In this document: positions 45,182 to 53,153 of the stretch, in pieces
Layout of the letters: every line of letters starts with the position of its first letter
Position numbering within the stretch: position 1 is the stretch's first letter
NCBI GenBank assembly: GCA_049964655.1
Contig: JBMFXC010000001.1
Span: 1-64,000 of the forward strand
DNA: 64,000 nt
From: JAJZJT01 sp049964655
GTDB lineage: Bacteria; Actinomycetota; Acidimicrobiia; Acidimicrobiales; RAAP-2
Direction: 5' to 3'
Notes under the pieces: generated by a model
Told to the model about the DNA's origin: nothing
Database searches by the model: none
What the model saw: the letters and a program-made list of their open reading frames with translations, nothing else
Position numbers and translations under genes: made by a program

Positions 45182-46747
45182 ATGGCATTCAGGGAGGTAT
45201 CAGTGACGCAGGTCAGAGAAGTGCTTCGACGGTGGCTGCGCGATGACGAGGGGCTCCGGCTCGTCGCCACCGGCGCCGGTGTCGACCGGAAGACAGTCCG
45301 CCGCTACGTGGAAGCGGCCGTGGCTCTCGGGCTCGATCGCAGCGGCGGTGAGGACCAGCTCACCGACGAGCTGATCGGCGGGGTCTGTGAGGCGGTCCGC
45401 CCGGCCCGCCCGAACGGCCACGGTGCGGCCTGGGAGCTGCTCAGTTCCCACCAGGCCGACATCCAGGCGTGGGTCGACGACGACCACACCATGGCCAAGA
45501 TCGGCGACTTCCTCGTCCGCCGTGGGGTCAAGGTTCCCGAGCGCACGCTGCAGCGGTTCTGCGTCGAGCGCTGCGGTGCCGGGAAGAAGAAGACCACCCT
45601 CCGGGTGGCCGACGGCGATCCGGGCAAGGAGCTCCAGGGTGACTTCGGGCGGATGGGGATCATCTTCGATCCCCACACCGAGCGACGCCGGGTCGTCCAT
45701 GCCCTCATCGTGGTGGCGGTGTGGTCCCGACACATGTTCGTCTGGCTGACCTTCGGCCAGACGACGAGCGACGTGATCGCCGGTCTCGATGCCGCCTGGT
45801 CGTTCTTCGGGGGTGTCTTCCCGATCCTCATCCCCGACAACCTGACGCCGGTCATCACCAAGGCGGAGCCCACCGAGCCGAGGATCAACGACACCTTCTT
45901 GGAGTACGCACAAGAGCGCGGGTTCCTCATCGATGCCGCCCGGGTCCGCCACCCCAAGGACAAGCCGCGGGTCGAACGCCAGGTGCCGTTCGTGCGCGGT
46001 CGGTTCTTCAAGGGCGAGACGTTCGTCGACCTGGCCGACGCCCAGCGCCGGGTCGAGAAGTGGTGTGCGACCGGGGCGGGCATGCGCATCCACGGCACGA
46101 CACGGTGCCGACCCGCAGAGGAGTTCGTGGCGAGCGAGCAGGGGCTCCTGCTCCCGACACCGACCGCCCCCTATGACGTCCCGGTGTTCTCGACACCCAA
46201 GGTCCACCGGGACCACCACGTGGAGGTGGCCCGGGCCATCTACTCGGTCCCCGGCAACCTGATCGGGACCACGCTCACCGCCCGAGCCGATCGCTCCACC
46301 GTCAAGCTCTACGCCAAGGGATCCCTGGTCAAAGTCCATCCCCGCCAGGCGCCCGGTGGACGGGTGACCGACCCGGAGGACCTGCCCCAAGAGCGCACCG
46401 CCTACGCCCTGCGGGACATCGACCACCTCATCAAGATGGCCCACACCCACGGGGAGGCGATCGGGATCTACGTCGAGGCTGTGCTGGACAACCCGCTGCC
46501 CTGGACCAAGATGCGCCAGGCCTACCGGCTGCTCGGCCTGGTGAAGAAGTGGGGCCCCGAGCGGGTGGAGCTGGCGTGCACGCGAGCCCTCGAGGCGGAG
46601 GCGATCAACGTCAACCTGATCGCCCGGATGATCGAGCGGGCGACCGAGGCCGAACCGACAGCACGCCCCCCGGAGCCCACGCCGATCCGGGGCCGCTTCG
46701 CCCGCGACACGTCCGAGTTCGCGGTGACCACCGAGGTGTCCAAGTGA
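45182..46747 (+). CDS. istA: IS21-family transposase IstA
   Basis: A 521-residue DDE transposase. The N-terminal helix-turn-helix (VTQVREVLRRWLRDDEGLRL; VDRKTVRRYVEAAVALG) is followed by the integrase core starting ELQGDFGRMGIIFDPHTERR. The C-terminal part includes the Mu-transposase-like domain (YSVPGNLIGTTLTARADRST). ATG 45182 has CGGAGGG 8 bases upstream. The stop overlaps istB (GTGA). Looks intact. Confidence 0.93.
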   Translation: MAFREVSVTQVREVLRRWLRDDEGLRLVATGAGVDRKTVRRYVEAAVALGLDRSGGEDQLTDELIGGVCEAVRPARPNGHGAAWELLSSHQADIQAWVDDDHTMAKIGDFLVRRGVKVPERTLQRFCVERCGAGKKKTTLRVADGDPGKELQGDFGRMGIIFDPHTERRRVVHALIVVAVWSRHMFVWLTFGQTTSDVIAGLDAAWSFFGGVFPILIPDNLTPVITKAEPTEPRINDTFLEYAQERGFLIDAARVRHPKDKPRVERQVPFVRGRFFKGETFVDLADAQRRVEKWCATGAGMRIHGTTRCRPAEEFVASEQGLLLPTPTAPYDVPVFSTPKVHRDHHVEVARAIYSVPGNLIGTTLTARADRSTVKLYAKGSLVKVHPRQAPGGRVTDPEDLPQERTAYALRDIDHLIKMAHTHGEAIGIYVEAVLDNPLPWTKMRQAYRLLGLVKKWGPERVELACTRALEAEAINVNLIARMIERATEAEPTARPPEPTPIRGRFARDTSEFAVTTEVSK

Positions 46748-47553
46748 GCGCCCCGGCACCGGTGGTCTCGGCCGGGCTCCGGTCCATCCTGTCCACCTTG
46801 CGGCTCGGCCAGATGGTCGACACGCTGCCCGAGCGACTGGCCACGGCACGGGAGTGCTCGATGCCGCACGTCGACTTCTTGGAGATGGTGCTCGCCGACG
46901 AGGTGGCCCGCCGGGAGCAGAGGTCGGCCGGGGTCCGCGCCAAGGCGGCCCACCTCGACCCGTCGATGGTCGCCGACGCGTGGGACGACACGGCCGCGGT
47001 CACCTACGACCGGGCGATCTGGGCCGAGCTCACCACGTTGCGCTTCGTCGACGACAACCACAACGCACTGATCCTCGGGCCGGTCGGCGTGGGCAAGACG
47101 TTCCTCGCCACCGCCCTCGGGCACATCGCCTGTCGCCGTCGCTACCGGGTCCACTTCGAACGGGCGGACAAGCTGTTCAAGCGGCTGAAGGCTGCCCGGC
47201 TCGACAACAGCGTGGAGGCAGAGCTCCGGAAGCTCATCTCGGTCGACCTGCTCGTGATCGATGACTTCGCCCTCCACCCACTCGACACCACCGAGACGAA
47301 CGACTTCTACGAGCTGGTCGTGGAGCGGCACCGCAAGGGGGCGACGGTGATCACGGCGAACCGCGACCCGAGCGAGTTCCTCGCGCAGATGGCCGATCCG
47401 TTGCTGGCCCAGTCTGCCGTCGACCGGCTCCAGAGTGCGGCCTACGAACTGGTCGTCGAGGGCGAGTCCTACCGCAAGCGGCAGAAGCCGCGAGCCGGTT
47501 CGGAGACCAAGGTCACCGAGACGCCGCGCACCCGCACGAGGCCAACTGGTTGA
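46744..47553 (+). CDS. istB: IS21-family ATPase helper IstB
   Basis: A 269-residue AAA+ ATPase related to DnaC. Walker A is GPVGVGKTFLATALGH, Walker B is LLVIDDFALHPL, and sensor 1 is VITANRDPSEFLAQM. It assembles on DNA and recruits IstA. Intact and translationally coupled to istA. Confidence 0.93.
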   Translation: MSAPAPVVSAGLRSILSTLRLGQMVDTLPERLATARECSMPHVDFLEMVLADEVARREQRSAGVRAKAAHLDPSMVADAWDDTAAVTYDRAIWAELTTLRFVDDNHNALILGPVGVGKTFLATALGHIACRRRYRVHFERADKLFKRLKAARLDNSVEAELRKLISVDLLVIDDFALHPLDTTETNDFYELVVERHRKGATVITANRDPSEFLAQMADPLLAQSAVDRLQSAAYELVVEGESYRKRQKPRAGSETKVTETPRTRTRPTG

Positions 47554-47659
47554 CATCGCCGGGCCGGTCCGGAAGCATCACGGGCGACCGGCACGGTGAG
47601 GGACGAGGTGGTCCCATGCTCGTGGCGGAAGGGTGGTCCCATGAGGGTGGCGGGTGACA

Positions 47660-48020
47660 GCCGCGCATGCTCGAGGAGCTCGCCGTCGCCCGGGTCGACG
47701 GCCGCCTTTCGCTGCTCATGGCCCGATGGGCCCGGGTCGAGGTCCTTGTTGTCGACGACTTCCTCCTGCGCCCTCTCACCGCCGAGCAGTCCGCGGACGT
47801 CCTGGGAGTGATCGAAGACCGCCACGGACTCCACTCCACGATCTTCACGAGCCAGCTCCCGATCGCCCACTGGCACGAGGCCATCGGCGACCCGACCCTC
47901 GCCGATGCCATCATGGACCGGGTCCTCCAACGCATCCATCGCATCGAGCTCGACGGCGACTCCATGCGGCGCCCGGCCGACGAAGGGAAGCGCCGGGCCC
48001 GCAAGCCGGCCAGCGAGTAG
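47660..48020 (+). pseudogene. Remnant of another istB (C-terminal half)
   Basis: Directly abutting the right end of the IS. The frame encodes MLEELAVARVDGRLSLLMAR, the Walker B VLVVDDFLLRPL and the C-terminal TSQLPIAHWHEAIGDPTLAD, then a stop. Sequence differs from the neighbouring istB, so it is from a second IS21-type element. The Walker A half is gone; it could still be translated from the ATG at 47667 but would not bind ATP normally. Confidence 0.85.
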
Positions 48021-48124
48021 GCCATGCCACGACCAGCCGACCGTTACGACGAACCCACCAGGGAGGTGAACCCGAGGGCCTGAACCCGCCGACACCCACG
48101 ACCGCACGATCCTGACCATCCGCG

Positions 48125-48168
48125 TCCGGAAACTCCGGAACGGGTGTACGGATACTCCGGAATGCTCA
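48125..48168. repeat. Probable right terminus of the older IS21-type element
   Basis: Two spaced CTCCGGAA motifs (CCGGAAACTCCGGAA and CGGATACTCCGGAAT) lie about 100 bases after the istB remnant. Spaced repeats near the end are characteristic of IS21 termini. The outer boundary cannot be fixed because the left end is missing. Confidence 0.4.
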
Positions 48169-48257
48169 GCCAGGATCCTGACCTGCACCTTCGCGTCGGT
48201 GATCGGAACGGTGCGCGAACCGCATACTCCTCGACCAGCGGGGTGACCGTTCGGCGG

Positions 48258-48653
48258 TCAGATGCCGACGACGTGGACGAGATCGCCGAGCCCGGCGAAG
48301 TCGTCGGGATCTCGGGTGTAGAGCGCCAAGCCGTTGGCGTGCGCGGTGGCGGCGATGAGCAGGTCGGCAACGCGCCGTCGATGTGACCGACCCGTTTCTG
48401 CGACGGCGGCCACGATCTGTCCGTAGCTCCGAGCCGCGGTGGCATCGAAGGGAAGTGGCTCGAAGGCCGCCTCGACCTGCTGGAGACGAGCCTGACGGCG
48501 TGCGCTCTCGGAACTGGAGGTAGCGAGGTGTGGCCCAGCAGCCAGCTCGGCGAGGGTGATCGCACACACAGCGACCTCTTCTGGAAGGGCAGCAGCAACC
48601 GTCGGATCGTCCCAGTCGATGACAACCGAGGTGTCGAGTAGGCCCGTTGGCAT
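48258..48653 (-). CDS. vapC: VapC-type PIN-domain toxin
   Basis: A 131-residue PIN RNase with the four acidic active-site positions: Asp in GLLDTSVVIDW, Glu in ITLAELAAG, Asp in RVADLLIAATAHANG and Asp in LYTRDPDDF. The family cleaves tRNA or rRNA when freed from its antitoxin. The stop of the antitoxin gene is directly adjacent upstream (positions 48654 on), giving coupled translation. Looks functional. Confidence 0.92.
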   Translation of the reverse strand: MPTGLLDTSVVIDWDDPTVAAALPEEVAVCAITLAELAAGPHLATSSSESARRQARLQQVEAAFEPLPFDATAARSYGQIVAAVAETGRSHRRRVADLLIAATAHANGLALYTRDPDDFAGLGDLVHVVGI

Positions 48654-48902
48654 CTACAGGCCTTGGTCCACGACCAGGTCGAGATCCGCTCTGAATCGTT
48701 TTCGGTCGATCCGTGGCCCGGTGGCGGCGAGCACCAGAAGCTCAGCCGTAGGCACAAAGGTCCGGCGCGACTGCTGGATCGGACGTAGTTCTGCCACGGG
48801 CACGCCATTGCGAGTGACGACGAAGCTCTCGCCGCCGACGACGGCCTCGATCACCTTGGCGTTGTCGTTCCGCAGCTCACGCTGCGCGATGGTCTTTGTC
48901 AC
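48654..48902 (-). CDS. vapB: VapB antitoxin (Phd/YefM type)
   Basis: An 82-residue antitoxin: VTKTIAQRELRNDNAKVIEA and GGESFVVTRNGVPVAELRPI are the Phd/YefM DNA-binding core; the acidic/basic tail (PRIDRKRFRADLDLVVDQGL) would wrap the toxin. GTG 48902 lies just downstream of the operator palindrome. No ribosome binding site is visible, so the message may be leaderless or nearly so. Confidence 0.9.
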   Translation of the reverse strand: MTKTIAQRELRNDNAKVIEAVVGGESFVVTRNGVPVAELRPIQQSRRTFVPTAELLVLAATGPRIDRKRFRADLDLVVDQGL

Positions 48903-48911
48903 GAGATGACT

Positions 48912-48928
48912 GTAGCATATAGAGCTAC
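48912..48928 (-). promoter_or_regulatory. vapBC operator palindrome (GTAGC-N7-GCTAC)
   Basis: An inverted repeat GTAGC...GCTAC centred on an AT-rich core (TATAGA), 9 bases before the vapB start. It is where a VapBC complex would repress its own promoter. The same half-sites appear before the second vapBC pair. Confidence 0.65.
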
Positions 48929-48984
48929 GATCAGCTACGAGTCTCTGGGTGGCCTCAGACTGATCGAACACCCCCGTCGCCCTG

Positions 48985-49510
48985 TCAGCCGAGGTCGATG
49001 TTGGGGCCGGCGATCGTGGGGGCGTGGTTCGTATTGTGTGACCCAAGGCCCACCGACCGGGGCGGTGCGCGAACCGCATCGTCTGGGTGGTGGCCCCCGG
49101 CCAGCGGAACGCTGGAGGTCGGGTGGATGGCGTCTCGACTGTCCACCCGGATCTCGTGGATGAGCGCTTGACGTAGGGCCTTGACCGGACCTGCCGACCC
49201 GTGGGCGATCGCCTCGGGCATCGCCCGGTCTCGGAGGCCCGGAGGGAGCGGTCGCTGTCGGCATCGACCTTGGCCAGATCGGCGTGAAGGACGCACGGGT
49301 CGCCTTGGTGGGGGTCATGTCCGAGCGCTGGTTGCTGCTGGGCTCCTGCCACCGCGGCGTTGAACAGGTCGATACGGTCGTGGGCGGCGAGGAGCGAGTG
49401 GACCACCGCATGATCGAGGGCCTCGCTCGGGAGGCGACCAGCCGAGCACGTCTTCGATCCGTGGCGCTGGCGGGCACCAGAGGTGTCGTAGCGGTAGGAG
49501 GCGCTGCGCC
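48985..49510 (-). pseudogene. Decayed large serine recombinase, C-terminal part
   Basis: Two overlapping minus-strand frames together match the end of a recombinase. One carries RYDTSGARQRHGSKTC, the zinc beta-ribbon, then LDHAVVHSLLAAHDRIDLF. The other carries RDRAMPEAIAHGSAGPVKAL and ALIHEIRVDSRDAIHPT, typical of the final coil and end strand. A frameshift near 49240 separates them and the catalytic N-terminus is absent, so it is dead. It marks a former phage or integrative element. Confidence 0.65.
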
Positions 49511-49716
49511 TGGCGGAACCCGTCGAGCACGTTGAGACAGGTGACGAGCGTCGAGTTGGTCGACCACCGATGGGACGGCTGGCATCATCGGGTGTGAGCA
49601 CGGGGTGGTGGACCTGTGGCACCGGGTTGGTCGATCCAGGCGACGGTCGGCAGCATCGAAGGCCGCGGACGGCGGTGGTGCCAACCCATCGGATCGAGAG
49701 GAAGGCAGCTACCAGC

Positions 49717-49982
49717 ATGGCAAAGGTGGACCGGGTCGTCGTCGGCGAGGTGGGCACCGACACGGACGTCCACGTCGCGGCGGTGATCGACGAGGTCGGC
49801 AAGATCCTCGACGCGGCGAGCTTCGGGACAACCGCCAAGGGCGATCGAGCGCTCCTGTCGTGGCTCGAGTCGTTCGGCACGCTGGCCAGGTGGGCGTGAA
49901 GGGCACCAGTGCCCATGGGGCCAGCCTCACTGTCGGCGAAAGCCTTGTGCGTCATGCGCTCGAACGCCCATCAGAGCCGTAG
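49717..49982 (+). pseudogene. IS110-family transposase, N-terminal fragment with frameshift
   Basis: Starting at ATG 49717 the frame reads VDRVVVGEVGTDTDVHVAAV and then GKILDAASFGTTAKGDRALL, the start of the DEDD RuvC-like domain of IS110 transposases. The frame stops at 49899, but the expected continuation VGVKGTSAHGASL is found in another frame just before it. The rest of the transposase is missing. Nonfunctional remnant. Confidence 0.78.
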
Positions 49983-50378
49983 GACCCGAAGCCCGGGAAC
50001 GTCGTCGTAGTCACCGTCTTGCGATGCCACCGCCAGGTCGTTGGCGATCGCCGTCGCCGCGATCCACGAGTCGTTGATCGGCATCTTCTTGCCGGCGTCT
50101 CGAAGGGCTACGCATAGCGCCGCCCAGGCATGAGCAACTCGGTCGTCGACCGGTAGGGGGTCGAGCGACGCCGCTGCGGAGAGGGTCCGTAGCCGTCGGG
50201 CTCGTGTCGGTCCGTCCCGTGCGGCGAGGACGCCGATCCGTAGCTCGCCCACGGTGACGACCGACACGGCAACACGATCGGGAGGCTGGGAGGACAGCGG
50301 CCGGTCCTGCTCGACGGCGATGAACAGCGAGGTGTCCGCGAGCGCCACCAGGGCGACGTGCTCGCTAGAAGCGGTCAC
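49971..50378 (-). CDS. vapC: VapC-type PIN-domain toxin (second pair)
   Basis: A 135-residue PIN RNase: ALADTSLFIAVEQDRP with the first Asp, VSVVTVGELRIGVLAA with Glu, KKMPINDSWIAATAIANDLA with the third acid and SQDGDYDDVPGL with the last. GTG 50378 overlaps the antitoxin stop. Only about 25% like the first pair by eye, so the two are not recent duplicates. Confidence 0.92.
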   Translation of the reverse strand: MTASSEHVALVALADTSLFIAVEQDRPLSSQPPDRVAVSVVTVGELRIGVLAARDGPTRARRLRTLSAAASLDPLPVDDRVAHAWAALCVALRDAGKKMPINDSWIAATAIANDLAVASQDGDYDDVPGLRVLRL

Positions 50379-50629
50379 GGGATCGGGAGGTCGTCAGTCG
50401 TATCGGGCAACAGGTCTGCCAGCTCTCGGGCAAGCCCAGGATCGGCTCGCCAGCGATCGCTGTCGCGGATGAAGGTGCTCCAGGCCATCGAACGCGGTCG
50501 GGACGGCAGTGGGAGCAGCTCGGCCACCGGGCGACCGCTCACCGTCACCCTGAGGCGTTCGCCGCGCTCGACCCGACGAAGCACGGCGCTGACGTCGTTT
50601 CGAAGGTCGCGGGCAGGGATATCGGTCAC
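50375..50629 (-). CDS. vapB: VapB antitoxin (Phd/YefM type, second pair)
   Basis: An 84-residue antitoxin: IPARDLRNDVSAVLRRVERG and RLRVTVSGRPVAELLPLPSR form the Phd-like DNA-binding part. A helical toxin-binding tail follows (RDSDRWRADPGLARELADLL). GTG 50629 lies 9 bases downstream of a GTAGC palindrome. Confidence 0.9.
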   Translation of the reverse strand: MTDIPARDLRNDVSAVLRRVERGERLRVTVSGRPVAELLPLPSRPRSMAWSTFIRDSDRWRADPGLARELADLLPDTTDDLPIP

Positions 50630-50638
50630 AAGGTCACC

Positions 50639-50654
50639 GTAGCATCTCTGCTAC
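50639..50654 (-). promoter_or_regulatory. vapBC operator palindrome (GTAGC-N6-GCTAC)
   Basis: Inverted repeat GTAGC...GCTAC 9 bases upstream of the second vapB start, matching the operator of the first pair in half-sites and position. Spacer is one base shorter. Confidence 0.65.
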
Positions 50655-50818
50655 GATGAGGCCGAGGTTAGCTCGGGCCAGAACGTCGAGCCGTTCGCGC
50701 TGCCCGACCGGTGGCACGCCGACACGAGCTTGGTCCGTCGTCCACTTCGCTCCGACTGGCCCCGTCCCGGGCGAGTGGCCGCCGTGCTGCCGTGCCCCTC
50801 ACCCGGCAGCGCGTGGGC

Positions 50819-52168
50819 TCACCTCGGCGACGAAGCACGCAGCTCCCGCAAACGGACCCGGGACCCGGTGCGGAGGACAGCCGTCCGGTAGACCCGGGCC
50901 GCGATCTGGGCGACCACCAGCGTGCTCACCAGGCTCGCCGCCACCGACGCGCCGAACTGCCACCAAGCAACGTCGCCGAAGCCCACCAGCGTCGGCATGG
51001 CGAACGGTGCGGTGGGTGGCAGATAGGCCAAGACCTCGACGAGCAGCGAGGCACGCCCACTACCTACGCTCGTCAAGGAGACGATGTAGCCGAAGGCGAG
51101 CGGGACACTCAGCGGCAGAGCCAGGCTCTGCACCTGGTCTTGGCGCTCGGCCAGCGAGCCAGCGGCGGCATAGACCCAGCTGTAGAAGGCGTACCCGAGG
51201 ACGAGCCAGACCAGGGAGGCTGCCACGACGGCCGGGGCCTCGCCGTACACGAGGTTCGATCCCACGGCCTTGGCCAGCACCAGGGCGAACGCCACCAGGG
51301 CGACGGCTTGGACGAGGGCGACCACGCCGATACCGACGACCTTCCCTGCCAGCAGCTGGACGGGTCGGACCGTCGCCAGCAGCACCTCCACCACGCGACT
51401 GGCCTTCTCCTCCATCACCCCCATCAGGGTCCAGGTCAGGTACTGGGTCAGGACGATGAAGACGAGGACGACGCCAAGGAGCGCGGTCGCTTCGCTCGTC
51501 GTGCGGGTCCGCCTCCCCGGGTGGATGCTCTCGATCGGGAGCGGACGAGCCCGAGCCACGGTGGCCGCCTGGGCTGGGGTGAGCCCGGCTCGAGCGAAGG
51601 CCCGTGCCGCACCGAGGGCCGAGGCGACCACGCGCACGAAGCGCGCCGTGGCCGAGGTGTCGGTGGCCGCGATCGGATCCGGCACGACGAGCCGTTGGCT
51701 CCCCTCCACCACCACGTCGAGCCGGCCACCCACGAGGGCTGCTCGGGCGACGCCGATGCCGGGCTCGCCGACCAACCTCACGACAGTCCCGGCGGAGGCG
51801 GCCGCGGCGTGCAGCTCGGCGTCGAGTGCAGACGAGCCGGCGACCACGCCCACCCGAGTGGTGCGAGGAGAACCGCTGTGCACGGTCGGGATGACTACCG
51901 CGGCCGCCACCACGAGGAACAAGACGGCGGTCACCACGCGGAACACCCTGCCGCGCAGGCGCTCGCGGACCTCCCGTCCGGCGACGAGCCCCAAGTCCCC
52001 AAGGAGCCTGCGGTCGCCGAGACGTCCCCGGATGGCCCCCGAACCCTCCCACAGGCCGGCGAGTGGCGACGGACGCACCACCGAGCCGCCTCGGTCTGTC
52101 CTGCGTCGACGCATGCGGACGATGGTCGCCACCACCAGTGCGGCTACGACGAAGGAAAGGGTCTTCAC
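50819..52168 (-). CDS. ABC transporter permease, NatB-like
   Basis: A 449-residue ABC-2 permease. TM1 starts at the N-terminus (TLSFVVAALVVATIV), a second helix is FRVVTAVLFLVVAAAVVIPT, then a large extracellular loop of about 130 residues and four or more helices at the end. TLMGVMEEKASRVVEVLLAT is the NatB/YhaP signature. Such pairs export sodium or small compounds; the substrate is not readable. GTG 52168 overlaps the ATPase stop. Confidence 0.88.
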   Translation of the reverse strand: MKTLSFVVAALVVATIVRMRRRRTDRGGSVVRPSPLAGLWEGSGAIRGRLGDRRLLGDLGLVAGREVRERLRGRVFRVVTAVLFLVVAAAVVIPTVHSGSPRTTRVGVVAGSSALDAELHAAAASAGTVVRLVGEPGIGVARAALVGGRLDVVVEGSQRLVVPDPIAATDTSATARFVRVVASALGAARAFARAGLTPAQAATVARARPLPIESIHPGRRTRTTSEATALLGVVLVFIVLTQYLTWTLMGVMEEKASRVVEVLLATVRPVQLLAGKVVGIGVVALVQAVALVAFALVLAKAVGSNLVYGEAPAVVAASLVWLVLGYAFYSWVYAAAGSLAERQDQVQSLALPLSVPLAFGYIVSLTSVGSGRASLLVEVLAYLPPTAPFAMPTLVGFGDVAWWQFGASVAASLVSTLVVAQIAARVYRTAVLRTGSRVRLRELRASSPR

Positions 52169-53061
52169 CGGCCCACGGCCTCGCGGAACACCTCGGAGAG
52201 CCTGCGGCGCTCGAAGACGAACTCGGTCACGTGGCCGGCGGCGCGCGCCGCGTCGAGCACGACGTCGCTGTCGGTGGCCTCGTCGAGGACGAGCCGAACC
52301 TCGCCACCGTCGACTTCCGAGAGCGAGACGCCCGGGAGGTTCCGTGCCCATGCGCCCTGGCGGTCGCCCTCCACCCGGACGGCGAGGCGCCGCGGCCCGC
52401 TGGTGGCGAGCTCGTCCACGCTCCCGCTCGCCACGAGCCGTCCGTGGTCGATGATGGCGACCGACTCGCACACGTTCTCGACCAGGTCGAGCTGGTGGCT
52501 CGAGAAGAGCACGCACCGTCCCGAGCGGGCCTGTTCCACCAGCACGTCGCTGATGGTCTCGATCCCGGTCGGATCGAGACCGGCGAGCGGCTCGTCGAGC
52601 ACCAGCACGTCGGGATCGTGCACCAGGGCTGCTGCCAGCTGGACCCGTTGTTGGTTGCCGTGGGAGAGCGACTCCACCTTGCTGCGCGCCCGGTCCGCTA
52701 CCCCGAGACGCTCCAGCCACCGCCGAGTGGCCACGGCGGCACTGCGGCCGTCCAGTCCGTGGAGGCGACCGAGGTACTCCACCTGGTCGGTAACCAGCAT
52801 GTTCGGGTAGAGACCGCGCTCCTCGGGCATGTACCCGAAGCGCCGGCGGGTTGCCGGACCGACGGGCACACCCTCCCAACGCACCGTCCCGCCGTCGAGG
52901 TCGGTAAGGCCGAAGATCGCCCGCATGGTCGTGGTCTTCCCTGCCCCGTTCGGACCGAGGAACCCGACCACGTGCCCGGAGGGGACCGTGAAGGTCAACG
53001 AGTCGAGGGCGACCACGGCACCGAACCGGCAGCTCAGACCATCGAGCTCGAGGTCGGCCAC
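52165..53061 (-). CDS. ABC transporter ATP-binding protein, NatA-like
   Basis: A 298-residue ATPase. Walker A GPNGAGKTTTMRAIFG, signature LSHGNQQRVQLAAALV (SHGNQQ, usual in the NatA/YhaQ group), Walker B VLVLDEPLAGLDP and the H-loop SSHQ are present. A C-terminal domain of about 85 residues follows. GTG 53061. Works with the permease it overlaps. Confidence 0.92.
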   Translation of the reverse strand: MADLELDGLSCRFGAVVALDSLTFTVPSGHVVGFLGPNGAGKTTTMRAIFGLTDLDGGTVRWEGVPVGPATRRRFGYMPEERGLYPNMLVTDQVEYLGRLHGLDGRSAAVATRRWLERLGVADRARSKVESLSHGNQQRVQLAAALVHDPDVLVLDEPLAGLDPTGIETISDVLVEQARSGRCVLFSSHQLDLVENVCESVAIIDHGRLVASGSVDELATSGPRRLAVRVEGDRQGAWARNLPGVSLSEVDGGEVRLVLDEATDSDVVLDAARAAGHVTEFVFERRRLSEVFREAVGR

Positions 53062-53153
53062 CAGCCCAGCCTACGGCCTCGACGTCCACCGGCTCGACGA
53101 CCAGGCCGGTACCCATCCCGGGGCGGCGTCATCGGCCAGGTAGCGTCGCTCTC

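Larger units (their letters stand above)
45026..47659 (+). mobile_element. IS21-family insertion sequence, complete (about 2.63 kb)
   Basis: Terminal inverted repeats of 27 bases (24 identical) start TGTCA and lie at 45026-45052 and 47633-47659. Extra copies of the inner motif TCATGGGACCAC occur at 45075 and 45098 on the left and near 47608 on the right, as in the multiple transposase sites of IS21. Two genes, istA and istB, overlap by 4 bases. No target duplication is visible: the flanks carry different broken genes, suggesting that a deletion or recombination followed insertion. Confidence 0.9.
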
